NCBI GenBank assembly: GCA_905478325.1
Contig: CAJQIB010000008.1
Span: 186,001 to 250,000 of the forward strand
Direction of reading: 5' to 3'
Length of the DNA: 64,000 bases
Source: an uncultured Flavobacteriales bacterium
GTDB lineage: Bacteria; Bacteroidota; Bacteroidia; Flavobacteriales_D; Sanyastnellaceae
Shown here: positions 42,325 to 51,338 of the stretch, one piece after another
How the letters are laid out: every line of letters starts with the position of its first letter
How positions within the stretch are numbered: the stretch's first letter is position 1
Made by a program: the position numbers and the translations under genes
Notes under the pieces: model-generated
Told to the model about the DNA's origin: nothing
The model's input: the letters and a program-made list of their open reading frames with translations, nothing else
The model's database searches: none

Positions 42325-45198
42325 ATGATTACAGCAAGCTCAGACAAAAAGCTCTTCTTAATTGATGCATACGCCCTGATTTTTCGGGCGTATTACGCAT
42401 TCATTAAAAACCCCAGAATCAATTCCAAAGGGATGAATACCAGCGCAGTATTCGGATTCACCAATGCGATTTTAGAAATTATTCGCAATGAGCACCCCAC
42501 GCATTTAGCGGTCGTATTTGATGCGCCAGGAGGGTCATTTCGCAATGTTCAGTATCCCGAGTACAAGGCCAACCGGGATGAAACTCCTGAAGATATCAAA
42601 CGATCCGTTCCATGGATATTTCAAGTCCTGGACGGGCTCAACGTTCCGCAAATCAGCAAGGTTGGGTATGAGGCAGATGATGTCATTGGTTTTATCGCCC
42701 AAAAAGCAGAAATCGAAGGGTTCGATGTGTACATGATGACCCCGGATAAAGACTTCGGTCAGCTTGTGACTGAGAAAGTCAGGATGTTTCGTCCAGCAAA
42801 AGGCGGAGGTCCTGCTGAAGTGTGGGGGCCGCCAGAAATTTGCGAAAAATTCGGTGTGGATCATCCCAAACAGGTCATCGACCTCTTGGGTTTAATGGGC
42901 GATAGCGCTGACAACATCCCCGGAGTACCGGGGGTTGGAGCCAAAACTGCTTCGAAACTTCTACTCCAGTATGGCAGTATGGAGAGCATCATGGAGCACA
43001 GTCATGAACTGAAAGGGAAGCTCAAGGAGCGCGTTGAAGAAAACAAAGAGCAGGCTTTTCTCTCCAAAGAACTGGCAACTATTTGCTTGGATATTCCGAT
43101 GGACATCGATCTAGACGCCATGATCATGGAGTCTCCCAAGCCCACCGAACTGCGCGCGACATTGGAGGACCTGGAGTTTCGCGCGTTGGCAAAACGCATC
43201 TTAGGGGATACTGAAGGCAGCACGCCCGTCAAGTCCAAGACTGCTGCCAACGAAAACGCAGTATTGACTTCCCCTGCAGACAATCCAGAGGGTGCTCAGT
43301 TGGACTTATTCGGCACACCCGCAGGAGCATCAAGTGCAGCGTCTTCAGCACATTTTGCAACGCCTACCACTGCGTTGTCTACCGAAAACTCTCTCGAAAA
43401 AGTAGCCCATCACTATACCTTGGTGCAAGATCGAGCTGCGCTCACGGCACTTGTAAATCGTTTAAAAGAAGCGGACGTCTATGCGTTTGATACAGAAACC
43501 TCTGGGCTGAATACAATGGATGCGGAGTTGGTAGGCATGTCATTTTGCATGAAGGCCAATGAAGCTTTTTGGGTGCCGGTTGCGAGTGTCGACTGGACCG
43601 AAGAGAGCCTACTCGATGCGCTGCAAGATGTCTTTTCAGATCCGTCAAAAGAAGTGGTCGCTCACCACTTCAAATTCGATTATAAAATGCTCGCTCGACG
43701 TGGCGTGCGTATCCAAAATCGACTGTTCGATACGATGGTTGCACATTATCTCATCCAACCTGAGGGATCCCACAAGTTGGATCGTTTGGCGGAAATCGAA
43801 CTAAGCTACACGACCATCCCCATCACTGATCTCATCGGTAAATCGGGGAAAGACCAACGGACCATGGCAGACCTTGACGCTGCCTCGATCACCGATTACG
43901 CTTGTGAGGACGTGGACATCACTTGGCAACTCAGAGCGCGCTTCTTACAGCAAATGCAAGGCGTTGTGGCCACAGAGCTGTTCGAAGAGGTAGAAATGCC
44001 ACTTGTGCGCATATTGGCTGACATGGAATTGGAGGGTGTCCGCATCGATGTGGGTGAGCTTCAGACGTATAGCGTCGAACTCGCTGATCGTCTTGAACAA
44101 CTCACCACGAACATTCACGAAATCGCAGGGGAGGCGTTCAACATTGACAGCCCAAAGCAACTCGGAAACATCCTCTTTGAAAAGCTGAACATCCCTGCTC
44201 AAGTCAAAAAAACCAAGTCAGGACAGTATCCAACCGGTGAGGAGGTTTTATCGAAACTTCAAGATGCCCACCCCATCGTTACCGATATTCTCTCCTATAG
44301 AAAACTCAAGAAGTTACTGAACACCTATGTTGAGCCGCTTCCTAAGTTGGTCCATCCAGAAACAGGACGTGTTCACACAAACTACCAGCAAACAGTAGCG
44401 GCTACCGGGCGTTTGAGTTCAAAAGATCCCAACCTTCAAAACATTCCCATCCGCACACCTGAAGGACGGGCGATTCGAAAGGCATTCATTCCCGCTAGCG
44501 ATCAACATGTCTTACTCGCTGCCGATTACAGTCAAGTGGAGCTGCGCATTGCAGCGGCACTGTCTCAAGATGCGGGTCTGGTGGAAGCGTTTATTCAAGG
44601 CATGGACATTCACACGGCCACCGCGGCGAAAGTCTTTGCCGTATCCCCTGACGAAGTGGACCGGGCTATGAGAAGCAAAGCCAAGGCTGTCAACTTTGGG
44701 ATCCTCTATGGTCAAGGAGCATTTGGTCTGGCCCAAAACTTGAGCATTCCCCGGAGAGAAGCGAAGGAAATCATTGAAGCGTATTTCGAACAGTTCAAAG
44801 ACCTCAAACAATTCACCGCCAATTGTGTCGAAAGCGTGCGCGAAAAAGGATACGCCGAAACGGTCATGGGGCGTCGTCGCTACCTCCCCGACATTCAATC
44901 GAACAATGCGACAGTGCGCGCCTTTGCCGAACGAAATGCCGTGAACGCTCCCATCCAAGGATCCGCTGCCGACATCATTAAAGTTGCGATGGTTCGTGTT
45001 GACAAGGCCCTTAAAGCCGCTGATCTCAAATCACGTATGATCATGCAGGTCCATGATGAATTGGTCTTTGATGTCTTACTTGAAGAAGTCGAAGCCGTCG
45101 AAAAGCTTGTGAAAACAGCAATGGTTGATGCGGTCACAATCTCCGTACCGCTCGTTGTGGACATGTCAACAGGGAAAGACTGGCTGGAGGCACATTGA
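42325..45198 (+). CDS. polA: DNA polymerase I
   Basis: Repair and lagging-strand polymerase, 957 residues, with all three activities. The 5'-3' nuclease (1-290) has LIDAYALIFRAYYAF and DDVIGFIAQKA. A low-complexity linker (about 300-350, Ala/Ser/Thr-rich) follows. The 3'-5' exonuclease (about 360-560) has its motifs intact: FDTETSG, AHHFKFDYKML and YACEDVDITW. The polymerase has DYSQVELRIAAALSQD, KAVNFGILYGQGAFG and MQVHDELVFDV. Proofreading is therefore probably active. The gene stands 64 bases after DUF2480, with no gene overlap. Confidence 0.97.
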   Translation: MITASSDKKLFLIDAYALIFRAYYAFIKNPRINSKGMNTSAVFGFTNAILEIIRNEHPTHLAVVFDAPGGSFRNVQYPEYKANRDETPEDIKRSVPWIFQVLDGLNVPQISKVGYEADDVIGFIAQKAEIEGFDVYMMTPDKDFGQLVTEKVRMFRPAKGGGPAEVWGPPEICEKFGVDHPKQVIDLLGLMGDSADNIPGVPGVGAKTASKLLLQYGSMESIMEHSHELKGKLKERVEENKEQAFLSKELATICLDIPMDIDLDAMIMESPKPTELRATLEDLEFRALAKRILGDTEGSTPVKSKTAANENAVLTSPADNPEGAQLDLFGTPAGASSAASSAHFATPTTALSTENSLEKVAHHYTLVQDRAALTALVNRLKEADVYAFDTETSGLNTMDAELVGMSFCMKANEAFWVPVASVDWTEESLLDALQDVFSDPSKEVVAHHFKFDYKMLARRGVRIQNRLFDTMVAHYLIQPEGSHKLDRLAEIELSYTTIPITDLIGKSGKDQRTMADLDAASITDYACEDVDITWQLRARFLQQMQGVVATELFEEVEMPLVRILADMELEGVRIDVGELQTYSVELADRLEQLTTNIHEIAGEAFNIDSPKQLGNILFEKLNIPAQVKKTKSGQYPTGEEVLSKLQDAHPIVTDILSYRKLKKLLNTYVEPLPKLVHPETGRVHTNYQQTVAATGRLSSKDPNLQNIPIRTPEGRAIRKAFIPASDQHVLLAADYSQVELRIAAALSQDAGLVEAFIQGMDIHTATAAKVFAVSPDEVDRAMRSKAKAVNFGILYGQGAFGLAQNLSIPRREAKEIIEAYFEQFKDLKQFTANCVESVREKGYAETVMGRRRYLPDIQSNNATVRAFAERNAVNAPIQGSAADIIKVAMVRVDKALKAADLKSRMIMQVHDELVFDVLLEEVEAVEKLVKTAMVDAVTISVPLVVDMSTGKDWLEAH

Positions 45199-45306
45199 TT
45201 GAAGCATTTCTTCCTGAACATCTCACTGTGTGGAACTTTTTGGGAAGACACCCGTATACGACTCTGGTACGAGGCAAATTGTGCTTCAATATCCAGCAAT
45301 AAAATC

Positions 45307-46224
45307 ATGCGTTTCATTCAACGAACTCAAACATCGATAGCAGTCCTCGGACTGGGTGTCATCCTCATAGCAGGATGCGGAGAAACCGCCGAAAACATCC
45401 AAGTCAGTCAAGATCCTGCAGCCCAAGAAACCGCTATGGATTCTGAAGGCATGTCCGTCACTACGAGACAATCCACTTTGACCAAGATTTTCCATGCGGC
45501 TCCATCTCCTATGGAAACAGCCTCGTTGATCAAGCGAAGTGGAGCTCACTTTCATGCCGACGCGTTGAATCCCGCGGCACAATCCGCTCAATACACCACC
45601 AGCGATCGTCAAGCGATCAACTTGGGGATTTACGGAGCTGATTTGAGTTACGCTACGATTTTCGAAGAAAACTCAACCAGCATTGACTATCTCGAAGCCA
45701 TTCAATCATTGAGCACCGCTTTGGGTGTGAATGATGTTTTGAACGATGAAGTCATGGGCTCTGTTGAAGACAATCGAAATGATCGTCAAGCACTGATCCG
45801 CATTGTTTCCGAAACATTTTACGATCTCAACGAACGACTCAAATTCAATGGGCAAGAAGACCTGGCCGGTTTGGTCGTTGCTTCAGGCTGGATTGAAGGC
45901 ATGTATTTGGCAACACGCCATTTGGAAGAAGCCCCAGCAGAGTTAAAGCAACGCATCGCTGAGCAGAAACTCACGTTAGATGATGTGATGCGCTTGTGTC
46001 GCAGCTACGAACAAACCGCTGAACTCACCGGCTTGTTGAATGCTATGGCGCCCATCGAAGCCGCTTATGCCCAGGTCAGTTCAGAAGAAGGCGAGAGCAC
46101 GACCAACAGAGAAGAATCCGGATCTTTCGTTATCGGTGGAGGGCCCACTTTTTCAGCTGACGATGCCACCATTCAAGCCATTGCTGCTTCCGTCGCTTCT
46201 GTGCGGAACGCATGCATCCAATAA
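45307..46224 (+). CDS. Unrecognised lipoprotein
   Basis: A 305-residue lipoprotein from ATG 45307: basic start MRFIQRTQ, a hydrophobic stretch and the lipobox LIAGC at about 18-22. After a polar linker (about 25-60) it is an all-helical domain (e.g. INLGIYGADLSYATIFEEN, IDYLEAIQSLSTALGVND, LAGLVVASGWIEGMYLATRHL), ending with FSADDATIQAIAASVASVRNA. I know no function for it. The 108-base leader holds no clear promoter. A small secreted protein gene follows by 14 bases, and the two share a terminator, so they are probably co-expressed. Confidence 0.8.
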   Translation: MRFIQRTQTSIAVLGLGVILIAGCGETAENIQVSQDPAAQETAMDSEGMSVTTRQSTLTKIFHAAPSPMETASLIKRSGAHFHADALNPAAQSAQYTTSDRQAINLGIYGADLSYATIFEENSTSIDYLEAIQSLSTALGVNDVLNDEVMGSVEDNRNDRQALIRIVSETFYDLNERLKFNGQEDLAGLVVASGWIEGMYLATRHLEEAPAELKQRIAEQKLTLDDVMRLCRSYEQTAELTGLLNAMAPIEAAYAQVSSEEGESTTNREESGSFVIGGGPTFSADDATIQAIAASVASVRNACIQ

Positions 46225-46238
46225 TGTCCAGTAGTAAG

Positions 46239-46664
46239 ATGAAGCATACCCTTATCCTCCTCATGGCCTTTGGCCTCTTGGCAACAACTGCACAAGCGCA
46301 ATGCCGTGCATTTACCAAGAAAAACTGTATGACCTCTTTGGACGGTTACATCCAAAATGACAATTACAATAGTGCGATCCTCATACCCGGTGATGAAGCC
46401 GAATTGATGCTAACGTTTCTTGCTGGGCAAGATTACCGTTTAGTGGTGTGCAGTCATCCTGTTCTTGGCGATGTGACCTATGAAATTTTCGATGGCCGTG
46501 GCAAAACGCTATTCGATAGTCGCAAAGGTGAGCCGAATGAAAACCACGTTGATTTCAAAGTGGAAACCACACAGCAACTCCAAGTGAAAGTTCAAGTTCC
46601 GAAATCAGCAACAGCCATTACGCATGAAGGATGTGTTACGGTGCTGATGGGCTCGAAGAGCTAA
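46239..46664 (+). CDS. Small secreted protein, unrecognised
   Basis: A 141-residue exported protein from ATG 46239. A clear signal peptide (KHTLILLMAFGLLATTAQAQ, cleaved about residue 20) precedes a beta-rich domain with four cysteines (CRAF, NCMT, VVCSHP, EGCVT) that may pair in the periplasm. It begins CRAFTKKNCMTSLDGYIQND and ends VPKSATAITHEGCVTVLMG. The pattern (VTYEIFDGRGKTLFDSR; FKVETTQQLQVKVQVP) suggests a small sandwich or CUB-like fold. No function is known. It follows the lipoprotein gene and precedes a strong bidirectional terminator. Confidence 0.75.
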   Translation: MKHTLILLMAFGLLATTAQAQCRAFTKKNCMTSLDGYIQNDNYNSAILIPGDEAELMLTFLAGQDYRLVVCSHPVLGDVTYEIFDGRGKTLFDSRKGEPNENHVDFKVETTQQLQVKVQVPKSATAITHEGCVTVLMGSKS

Positions 46665-46693
46665 ATCCCTTTCGATTCCGTTGATGCAACGGA

Positions 46694-46740
46694 AAACGAA
46701 ACGACCGCGTTGGACTCTGTCCTTCGCGGTCGTTTTGTTT
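46694..46740. terminator. Bidirectional terminator between convergent genes
   Basis: A 16-base stem with a single G-T pair (46694-46709 with 46725-46740, core AAACGACCGCG/CGCGGTCGTTT) around a 15-base loop. The AAAC...GTTT ends give a T-rich tail on either strand. It serves the small secreted protein gene on plus and the metalloprotease gene on minus. Confidence 0.85.
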
Positions 46741-46774
46741 CACATCGTTAGATGCCTCAACCCATTGGGTCAAA

Positions 46775-48922
46775 TCACTCGAAAACCACCATTTCCGCGC
46801 TTGGGATACCGTCCAACTGCACGCGAATGAAGTACGTTCCAGCGGCATGACCCCTTCTGTTGATGGCCATGCGCTGAAGTCCCGGTGTCAATTGACCCGA
46901 ATGCATGGTTTCAACCAATCTTCCGGTCATGTCCAATAACTCTACGCTCACCTCTTCGTGTACCATCCATGTCTGAAACTCCAACCAAGCTTGATCCGCA
47001 CTTGGATTTGGATACACCGTTAAAGGAATGCCCTGAAGGCGTTCACGTTCCAATAAATCAGACGCCGTGAACACTTGAATATTCACATCATCAAGATAAA
47101 TATTGTTCCCCAATCGGCTCTCAAACTCAAACATCATCCGGAAGTTCTCAGTGAAGAATTGCGCGTAAGGCAGCACCAAGGTGTATGAATTCCACTCGTC
47201 TGGCCCATTTGGCGTGAATGGAAAAGGGTGTGGAGGAGCAGACGGAAGGTCCGTATACCCCCTGTGCATACGGCGTAAACTCCACGTTTGACCACAATCT
47301 GGAGAAGCGTAAATCTTCAATCGATCGTCGGTCTCATCATCCTCACTGGTCCCTTTGAAGCTGTAAGCCCACTTGTAGGCAATGTGAATTTCTTCCGCGT
47401 CCGACATGTCCATTGAACTGCTCACCAACTGGTCTGCATTGAATTCCACAAAGTTGGACCAGTTTTGAATCTTCATAGACTGGGATCCTGACACGGATGC
47501 CGTTGAGGTCAATTCCCAGCCCTCCCCATCCAGTCCAAGATCCATCACGAACCAATCTTCCGAAAGTTCAGCCGCTTCGAAATCATCGACAAATGGCAAG
47601 GACAATGCTCCTGAAGGAAGAACTTGTATGAACGCCTCCTTCGTTAGGCTCACATCATCTGCGCCGTTACCGGCAGTCAACTGGACATCATATAATCCCG
47701 GTTCCATGTATTGATTCCAAGGGGTCTCTCCTTCGCCTACTTGTCCGTCTCCAAATGACCAACTCCAGGTGGTTACACCGTGATAACTGTTGTCAAAAAA
47801 CTGGACCGAATCGCCCGCACAAATGGTTTGGCGCGAAGCCGAAAAACGCGCCTCGCACAAAATGGATTCTTCCAAAACACCGGTGTTTTCCAAGTTAGCT
47901 GGCGTCCACAGTTGATTTCTCTGGGCCACACTGCTGTACATGGCTGCGCGCATTCTGGTTCCTTGACCCTCAGAGAACATCCGTCCGCAATAGGAATATT
48001 CCATGTAATTCTGAATGTTGTCCAAAGAGCCACACGTCTCGCCAGTCAAGTTGCATGAAGTCCACCCACTCGTAAGCGGTGTATCTGCCACGTTGTCGTC
48101 GGTTTCGCAGTTCTCTGCATCCCCCGGATTGTTGCTATTGCCCCACGTGTGACGCAAGTTCATCCAATGACCCGCTTCGTGCGTCAACGTCCGCGATCGG
48201 TAATTGTTACTGGTTCCAATGTTCCCTGTGTAATCGTGCGCTACGACAATGCCATCATTGCCCGCCCCTTGATTTCCATTGACAGAACTCGGATACAAGC
48301 TATATCCCGCAGCGCCTGCTGCATTTTCTACCACCCAAATATTCAAGTAGTTGTTTCTTGGCCATTGAATCAAATCCTTCACTTCCCCTCCACCGTCGTA
48401 GGTCAAACCACTCAACAACCGGTTAATCCCAATGTGGCAATTCCCGTCGGGGTCTCGCTGCGCTAAACGAAACTCAATTTCCACATCATTGGCAATTCCG
48501 GCAAACGCTTCGACAACATCCGTAATGTCCTCATTCAATTTTCTAAAATCCCGGTTCATAACCGTGATTGCGCTGTGCACTTGATCATCACTGATATTCT
48601 CCGGTCCATTGAAATGGATCACGTGAAACACCACAGGGATGATGATGAGTTCATCCCGGTTGAAGTTCTGAAACGTGCTCGTCTCTAATTCCAGTTGAGC
48701 GTCATCCCGTTCGGCACGCTCGCGCTGCTCAGGGTGCGCGTTGAAAAACGCCTCGGTCATTTCCCATTGACCGCAAAATTTTACATCGGCAACGGAAGTT
48801 GCTCCCGACGGCAGCGCATCAGCTTGACCCCACGCCGGAGACCATAAAAAGGCGCTTAAGCCCACTATAAAAATTCGAAGCGCACGGCTTTGGTGTGCAT
48901 TTGCACTTTGGATATCCAGCAT
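46775..48922 (-). CDS. Secreted M43 (pappalysin-like) metalloprotease with PKD and T9SS sorting domain
   Basis: A 715-residue extracellular zinc protease. Signal peptide at about 1-32 (start ATG 48922; in-frame starts upstream only lengthen the n-region). The catalytic domain carries LTHEAGHWMNLRHTWG, the HExxHxxxxxH zinc site, and the met-turn-like IQNYMEYSYCGRMFSEGQ. A PKD domain follows (about 365-435, FFDNSYHGVTTWSWSFGDG), then a jelly-roll-like region (VDDFEAAELSEDWFVMD) and a type A sorting domain at the end (LTVYPNPSADQAWLEF ... AAGTYFIRV). It is thus exported by Sec, then T9SS. gldH, a gliding/T9SS gene, is close by. Confidence 0.93.
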   Translation of the reverse strand: MLDIQSANAHQSRALRIFIVGLSAFLWSPAWGQADALPSGATSVADVKFCGQWEMTEAFFNAHPEQRERAERDDAQLELETSTFQNFNRDELIIIPVVFHVIHFNGPENISDDQVHSAITVMNRDFRKLNEDITDVVEAFAGIANDVEIEFRLAQRDPDGNCHIGINRLLSGLTYDGGGEVKDLIQWPRNNYLNIWVVENAAGAAGYSLYPSSVNGNQGAGNDGIVVAHDYTGNIGTSNNYRSRTLTHEAGHWMNLRHTWGNSNNPGDAENCETDDNVADTPLTSGWTSCNLTGETCGSLDNIQNYMEYSYCGRMFSEGQGTRMRAAMYSSVAQRNQLWTPANLENTGVLEESILCEARFSASRQTICAGDSVQFFDNSYHGVTTWSWSFGDGQVGEGETPWNQYMEPGLYDVQLTAGNGADDVSLTKEAFIQVLPSGALSLPFVDDFEAAELSEDWFVMDLGLDGEGWELTSTASVSGSQSMKIQNWSNFVEFNADQLVSSSMDMSDAEEIHIAYKWAYSFKGTSEDDETDDRLKIYASPDCGQTWSLRRMHRGYTDLPSAPPHPFPFTPNGPDEWNSYTLVLPYAQFFTENFRMMFEFESRLGNNIYLDDVNIQVFTASDLLERERLQGIPLTVYPNPSADQAWLEFQTWMVHEEVSVELLDMTGRLVETMHSGQLTPGLQRMAINRRGHAAGTYFIRVQLDGIPSAEMVVFE

Positions 48923-49024
48923 GGTTTCATTCTTGCGGATGCAATTTACCATAAACTCGGCCTCGAGAAGCACATAAAAACACCGATATCAAATCCGAAA
49001 GGTATCAGGCTCTACTTTCGTGGC

Positions 49025-49483
49025 ATGAATATTCTTCATTACTCATTCTCAGCTCTATGTGGTTTCGTGTTCGCCGGATTTCTATTTGGCAGCTGTGGCA
49101 GCGGAAGCTCAACGACGACTGTTCATAGTGCCCCACATCAGCAGGTCACTGAACTTTCCATCCTGTTTTTGGACTCCCTTCAGCAGGCTCATCCAGACGC
49201 CATCTTACTCGATGTGAGATCGGATGAAGAATGGGCATTGGGGCACTTGAGCCAAGCTGCGTATATCTCATTCGATTGGGACCATCGTTTGGAGCCCTTA
49301 AAGGAACTTCCTACAGACCGCCCTGTTTTCGTCTATTGTGAAGCCGGGGGACGCAGTGGCGTCATCACAGAAGAGCTCCGGATCATTGGACATCCGCACA
49401 TCGTCGATTTGATTGGCGGGATGGAAGCTTGGCTAGAAGCCGGCAAGGATGTTGTGTTCGGAGAACCTGTCTCGCTCCCCTAA
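49025..49483 (+). CDS. Rhodanese-domain lipoprotein
   Basis: A 152-residue lipoprotein starting at ATG 49025, with lipobox LFGSC near residue 21, so anchored outside the inner membrane. The rhodanese domain has ILLDVRSDEEWALGHLSQAAYISF and the active-site loop VYCEAGGRSG with its cysteine, then IVDLIGGMEAWLEAGK. It could transfer sulfane sulfur or handle persulfides in the periplasm; the substrate is unknown. It is divergent from the metalloprotease gene (102-base gap) and convergent with gldH. Confidence 0.85.
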   Translation: MNILHYSFSALCGFVFAGFLFGSCGSGSSTTTVHSAPHQQVTELSILFLDSLQQAHPDAILLDVRSDEEWALGHLSQAAYISFDWDHRLEPLKELPTDRPVFVYCEAGGRSGVITEELRIIGHPHIVDLIGGMEAWLEAGKDVVFGEPVSLP

Positions 49484-49499
49484 ACGGCCTCTTTTCGCC

Positions 49500-49979
49500 T
49501 TATTTCAACGTCGAAGATTCCAAACGAAAACCGACGTCACGCATCCCTGGAAGTGGATCAAGGCGCATTCCGTGAGTGATTTGAATCGAGTAATCTCCCG
49601 CAATCGGGAACGATGTCTTGCGCTTGAATCCAATGCGATGGTCTACCAAGTTGCCCCAACCAGATCCGAGCCAACGACCGCGGTCATCTGCCAACGTGCA
49701 GGCCACTGTATCGCGAAGTAATCTCCCATTGGGAAATGTGAAATCCACGAAGAGGTAAACATTGCTGTAAGGAAAGGTTTGGTCATGCCGCAGGTCAATG
49801 AAAAAATCATGCTGTGTCATTGTGTCTTGAATTTGCCATTCAAAAACAGCTGATTCCGACGCGTTCCACCCAACCGATGGCAGAGCTTCGTGACCAGAGA
49901 ACGTAGCATTGTTTCCGCAAGCAGCCCATTGAAAAGAAAGAATCACCCACCATACGAGCATGTGGATTCGTCCTGTCAT
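49500..49979 (-). CDS. gldH: Gliding motility lipoprotein GldH
   Basis: A 159-residue lipoprotein with an acylation site in FQWAACGN (cysteine about residue 21). The mature domain has GldH-typical blocks: AVFEWQIQDTMTQHDFFIDLRHDQTFPYSNVYLFVDFTFPNG and RDTVACTLADDRGRWLGSGWGNLVDHRI. GldH is required for gliding and linked to T9SS in Flavobacterium. The start overlaps the ricT stop (ATGA), the standard holB-ricT-gldH order of Bacteroidota. Whether this species glides cannot be told; GldH also occurs in non-gliders. Confidence 0.88.
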   Translation of the reverse strand: MTGRIHMLVWWVILSFQWAACGNNATFSGHEALPSVGWNASESAVFEWQIQDTMTQHDFFIDLRHDQTFPYSNVYLFVDFTFPNGRLLRDTVACTLADDRGRWLGSGWGNLVDHRIGFKRKTSFPIAGDYSIQITHGMRLDPLPGMRDVGFRLESSTLK

Positions 49980-51316
49980 CCCTTCTTGTTCTGGTTGTTA
50001 GGCTGGCTAGGAGCTCTTTCACCCCCACGTGAACGTCCTCTTCCTCTGTTCTGAGCGTCCCCTCCCTTTGCAGGCGGCTTCGACCCGCCCGATTTTTGGC
50101 GAGCTGCAGGTGCTTGTGCTTTCGCTCCTCCTTCAGAACGGTCGCGATTTTTCGGCGCGTTCGATCGGTTCCGGTTTCCGCCTGAACCTGAACGACCTCC
50201 TTTTTTTCTCCGCTTCTGGCGCTGCTCATCAAATCGAGTCAAGCTGTCCTGACCAACGACGTTGGAGTAGACCGTATCCACCTCATCCGGCTCTTCTTGC
50301 AATGCAAATTCCGACAGTGAATGAGGGTATTCCCCACGTTCGTTCATTGCCATAAGTTCCTTCATGTCGTCCAATGACACCGGAACAGGTGATGATGCTG
50401 GAGCATCCAAATGCAACAAATAGACAAGCTTCTTGAAGATATCCATTTTGAAGACCACTGCACGGCCCTCTTTCATTTTTATTTTGGCGTTGGGAGATGG
50501 GAATTCTTTCACAGATTCCACATACTGGTCCAACTCAAAATTCAAGCAACACTTCAACTTACCACATTGGCCCGCCAGCTTTTGAGGATTCAGAGAAAGC
50601 TGTTGGTAGCGCGCGGCAGAAGTACTTACACTTCGAAAGTCTGTCAACCAACTCGCACAACACAATTCTCTTCCACACACACCGATGCCTCCAACGCGAG
50701 CCGCTTCTTGTCTCGCTCCAATTTGGCGCATTTCTACGCGCACCGCAAAGGCACCTGCCAATTCACGAACCAAATCGCGAAAATCCACACGGTCGTCTGA
50801 CGTGTAGTAATACGTCACCTTCTTTCCGTCGCCTTGAAATTCTACGTCCGACAATTTCATCCGCAAACCCAATCGCTGAATGATCTCCCGGCTCTTGATC
50901 ATGGTCTCCCCTTCACGCAACCGGGCCTTCTGCCATAGATCAACATCCTCTTGCGTTGCCTTGCGAAGTACTTTTTTAAGCTCGTGGTCGTCTCTGACTT
51001 TTTTTGCGCTCATCTGCGCGCGAACCAATTCGCCGCGCAAGCTGACCACTCCAATGTCATGGCCTCGATCAGATTCAACCGCAATGACATCGCCCACTTG
51101 AACATCCAATCCGCCTGAACGTCTAAAAAACCCTTTGCGATTGGCTTTGAAACGTACCTCGACAACATCAAAGGCTGTTTGACCTGTTGGAAGCGCCACG
51201 CCTTCCAACCAATCAAACACCGTCATGGGTCCGCAGCCTCCCGTTCCGCAATTTCCATTGCTCTTACATCCTCGCGGATTTCCGTCCTCTCCTTTTTTGC
51301 AATTGCTACAGCTCAT
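49976..51316 (-). CDS. ricT: PSP1-domain protein, RicT-like, with Cys-rich head and basic tail
   Basis: A 446-residue cytoplasmic protein from ATG 51316. The N-terminal 30 residues form a cysteine cluster (CSNCKK, GCKSNGNCGTGGCG). The PSP1 core (about 30-280) includes GHDIGVVSLRGELV, RVEMRQIGARQEAARVGGIG, CGRELCCASWL and CGKLKCCLNFE. The last 75 residues are low-complexity and rich in G, R, K, N and Q (e.g. GRGRSRGGERAPS), typical of RNA-binding disorder. In Bacillus, RicT is part of an iron-sulfur complex acting on mRNA processing. The role in Bacteroidota is unclear. It lies 22 bases behind holB and overlaps gldH. Confidence 0.88.
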   Translation of the reverse strand: MSCSNCKKGEDGNPRGCKSNGNCGTGGCGPMTVFDWLEGVALPTGQTAFDVVEVRFKANRKGFFRRSGGLDVQVGDVIAVESDRGHDIGVVSLRGELVRAQMSAKKVRDDHELKKVLRKATQEDVDLWQKARLREGETMIKSREIIQRLGLRMKLSDVEFQGDGKKVTYYYTSDDRVDFRDLVRELAGAFAVRVEMRQIGARQEAARVGGIGVCGRELCCASWLTDFRSVSTSAARYQQLSLNPQKLAGQCGKLKCCLNFELDQYVESVKEFPSPNAKIKMKEGRAVVFKMDIFKKLVYLLHLDAPASSPVPVSLDDMKELMAMNERGEYPHSLSEFALQEEPDEVDTVYSNVVGQDSLTRFDEQRQKRRKKGGRSGSGGNRNRSNAPKNRDRSEGGAKAQAPAARQKSGGSKPPAKGGDAQNRGRGRSRGGERAPSQPNNQNKKG

Positions 51317-51338
51317 AGTATAGCGAAGATACGTTTGG

